Assembly (NCBI GenBank): GCA_964455095.1
Contig: CAYVUV010000401.1
Coordinates: 1 to 23,530, forward strand
Source of the DNA: CAYVUV01 sp964455095
GTDB lineage: Bacteria; Desulfobacterota; Binatia; HRBIN30; CADEER01
DNA length: 23,530 nucleotides
Direction: 5' to 3'
Within the stretch, counting starts at the first letter, position 1. Each line of letters begins with the position of its first letter. Below are positions 22,107-23,530 of this stretch, piece after piece. A model generated the notes under the pieces. That model searched no databases. It was not told the DNA's origin and worked only from the letters and a program-made list of their open reading frames with translations. A program made the translations under genes and the position numbers.

Positions 22107-22256
22107 TTCTCCTATAGAAATGATTCCAGCAACCACACGCTCATGGAAACGCGAAGCCACCGTTCGCCATGAGGAGGCGCCGCCTTGGGCGCCGTCTCGA
22201 AGGGCTCCGGCTCCGGTTTGGCAATGCACCCCACCGCCTGCTAGCCGTCGGCGCCG

Positions 22257-23486
22257 ATGTCGCGCCCAGCCAGCCCCTCTGCTTCGCCACCCGCCGCGCG
22301 CGGGCCGTGGGGGGAATCCTGGCAGGCGTGGACGGCGCTCGGCATCGGGGTGCTGGCGATCACGGCGCAGACAGCCTCGTCGATGACGTTTTCGGTGCTG
22401 ATGAAGCCGATCGTGGCGGAGTTCGGCTGGGAGCGTACCGATTTCACCGCGGCGATGACGCTGCGCATGAGCGTCATGGTGCTCGCCGTCTGGTACGCCG
22501 GCCTGCTCACCGACCGCATCGGGGCGCGCGTGGTGCTGGCGGCCGGCGCGCTGATCATCGGCCTCGGCAGTCTCGCCGTGGCGCGCGTGACTTCGCTGCC
22601 GCAGTTCTTCGTCGCCATGGCCAGCCTCGGCCCGGGCCAGGCCGCGATCAGCACGGTGGCGGCGTCGGCGCTGGTGTTGCGGCGCTTCCAGCGCCGGCGC
22701 AGCCTGGCGGTCGGCATCCTCAACGGCGGCGACAATCTGCTCAACAGCGGCGTGTACTACCTCGCCGCCGTGCTGCTCGCCACCTGGGGATGGCGGCCCA
22801 CCATCGCCTGCCTGGGGGCGTTGTACCTGGGGCTCGCGCTGCTGATCGCGTGGGTGCTGCGCCCCGGGCCAAACGCCGCCGAGCCGACCGCCGCGCGCGG
22901 GGTCATTCGCTTGCGCGACGTGCCGTGGCGCGATCGGCGGCTGTGGCTGGTGTACGGCACCTATGCGCTGATCTACGCCTTCATCACCTCCGTGCAACTG
23001 CATCTGCACGCCTTTCTCACCGACCTCGGACACTCGCCGATCGACGCGGCGCAGATTCTCAGCACCATGACCCTGGTCGGCGCCGTCGGCGCGCCGCTGT
23101 TCGGCTGGCTGGCCGAGCGCACCACGGCGCGCACCGCGTTGGCGGTGGTGGTGGTCGGCCTGGCGGCGATGTCGGTGATGCTTTGGACGGCGACCAGTCT
23201 GACCGCCTTCACGGTCTGGGCCGTGCTCTACGGTCTGGTCAACAGCGGCGTGGTGGCGCTGCTGGTGCTGGTCCTCGCCGAGCTGTTCGGCGCCGAGCAG
23301 ATCGGCCGACTGATGGGTCTGGCGATGGTGTTCTGCATGAGCGCCACCATGCTCGGCAACAATTTTTCCGCCGCCATCTTCGACCACTTCGGTCGCTACG
23401 ACCTCGCCTGGCAGACCTATACGGCCCTGATGGTCGCCACGCTGGTGCCGGTGACCTGGCTGCACCGCCAGCGCGCCGACGGCTGA
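22257..23486 (+). CDS. Major facilitator superfamily transporter (OFA/monocarboxylate-like)
   Basis: 409 aa with about 12 hydrophobic helices in two six-helix halves. The start ATG at 22257 gives a short Pro/Ser-rich cytoplasmic tail before the first helix (WTALGIGVLAITAQTASSMTFSVLMKPI). MKPIVAEFGWERTDFTAAMTL and the loop-2/3 motif GLLTDRIGARVVLAAGA are characteristic of MCT/OFA-type carboxylate transporters, with RRFQRRRSLAVGI and GWLAERTTARTAL in equivalent later loops. The long central loop (about 202-222) is charged. The substrate is unknown; small organic acids are the family norm. It is divergent from a FadR-type regulator whose operator lies in the shared 189-base spacer, so regulation by that protein is likely. 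No clear Shine-Dalgarno is present. Confidence 0.88.
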   Translation: MSRPASPSASPPAARGPWGESWQAWTALGIGVLAITAQTASSMTFSVLMKPIVAEFGWERTDFTAAMTLRMSVMVLAVWYAGLLTDRIGARVVLAAGALIIGLGSLAVARVTSLPQFFVAMASLGPGQAAISTVAASALVLRRFQRRRSLAVGILNGGDNLLNSGVYYLAAVLLATWGWRPTIACLGALYLGLALLIAWVLRPGPNAAEPTAARGVIRLRDVPWRDRRLWLVYGTYALIYAFITSVQLHLHAFLTDLGHSPIDAAQILSTMTLVGAVGAPLFGWLAERTTARTALAVVVVGLAAMSVMLWTATSLTAFTVWAVLYGLVNSGVVALLVLVLAELFGAEQIGRLMGLAMVFCMSATMLGNNFSAAIFDHFGRYDLAWQTYTALMVATLVPVTWLHRQRADG

Positions 23487-23530
23487 GTCGCGGCGCGAAA
23501 CCACCGGCGCCGGCGCGCATCGGAGTATCG

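Noticed and set aside
22143..22172. Nine-codon ORF in the GntR/MFS spacer as a leader peptide
   Set aside because: It has no ribosome binding site, no regulatory codon run and no attenuator hairpin linked to it.
22068..23504. Long N-terminal extension of the GntR regulator through the MFS gene
   Set aside because: The extension is antisense to a 12-helix transporter, and a promoter with TTGACA and an operator sits directly before the ATG at 22067.

Overview
This is a GC-rich (visibly well above 60% G+C), gene-dense chromosomal window with no IS element, phage, tRNA, rRNA or CRISPR. Several gene products suggest an uncultivated delta-proteobacterium-like lineage. They include secreted proteins built from Thr/Pro-rich linkers, Dictyostelium-type Cys repeats (CTDC) and a two-EF-hand dockerin-like tail, 'CYK'-type two-cysteine modules, and small four-cysteine exported proteins. 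My best guess is Candidatus Binatota (Desulfobacterota_B); this is an inference from remembered protein styles, not from a marker gene. A complete outer-membrane lipid transport (Mla) set shows that the cell is diderm.

Region 1-4354 (+): the 3' part of an exported neutral-ceramidase-like protein with a Thr/Pro linker, a palindromic interspersed element, a small exported protein of unknown function, and a low-specificity threonine aldolase (ltaE). Region 4476-5591 (-): a carboxymuconolactone-decarboxylase-family protein followed by the monofunctional glycosyltransferase mtgA. Region 5712-7400 (+): a secreted Cys-rich/Thr-Pro/dockerin-like protein. It converges on 7450-9648 (-), a large exported protein that joins three two-cysteine modules, a CX4CH cytochrome-like segment and a PHM/DBM-type two-copper monooxygenase domain with all six expected ligands. 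9993-10343 is a small exported four-Cys protein. 10456-11775 (-) is a membrane histidine kinase without an adjacent response regulator. 11913-12086 (-) is a 57-aa zinc-ribbon protein.

Region 12275-15105 (+): a short-chain dehydrogenase with an N-terminal multi-spanning membrane domain, a single-pass protein with a Thr/Pro ectodomain and a cytoplasmic domain, and a small unknown protein behind a strong sigma-70-like promoter whose 17-bp spacer is exactly one inverted repeat. Region 15325-18779 (+): a tightly coupled mlaF-mlaE-mlaD-mlaA-mlaC operon, with mlaA built in and no mlaB. It is followed on the same strand by a Zn-finger/TM miniprotein, apaG and a SLOG-like nucleotide-binding protein.

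Region 20141-23486: a FadR-type GntR regulator and a ferritin-like di-iron protein form a two-gene operon (-), divergent from an MFS transporter (+). The intergenic region has a consensus-like promoter for the regulator (TTGACA-17 bp-GATAAC) with a canonical FadR-family half-site pair, TGGT-N3-ACCA, inside the spacer. This suggests an autoregulated oxidation/transport module. Several genes in the window lack a Shine-Dalgarno but have a -10-like box 6-11 nt before the start codon, so short-leader or leaderless mRNAs are likely here alongside classical AGGAGG-led genes.
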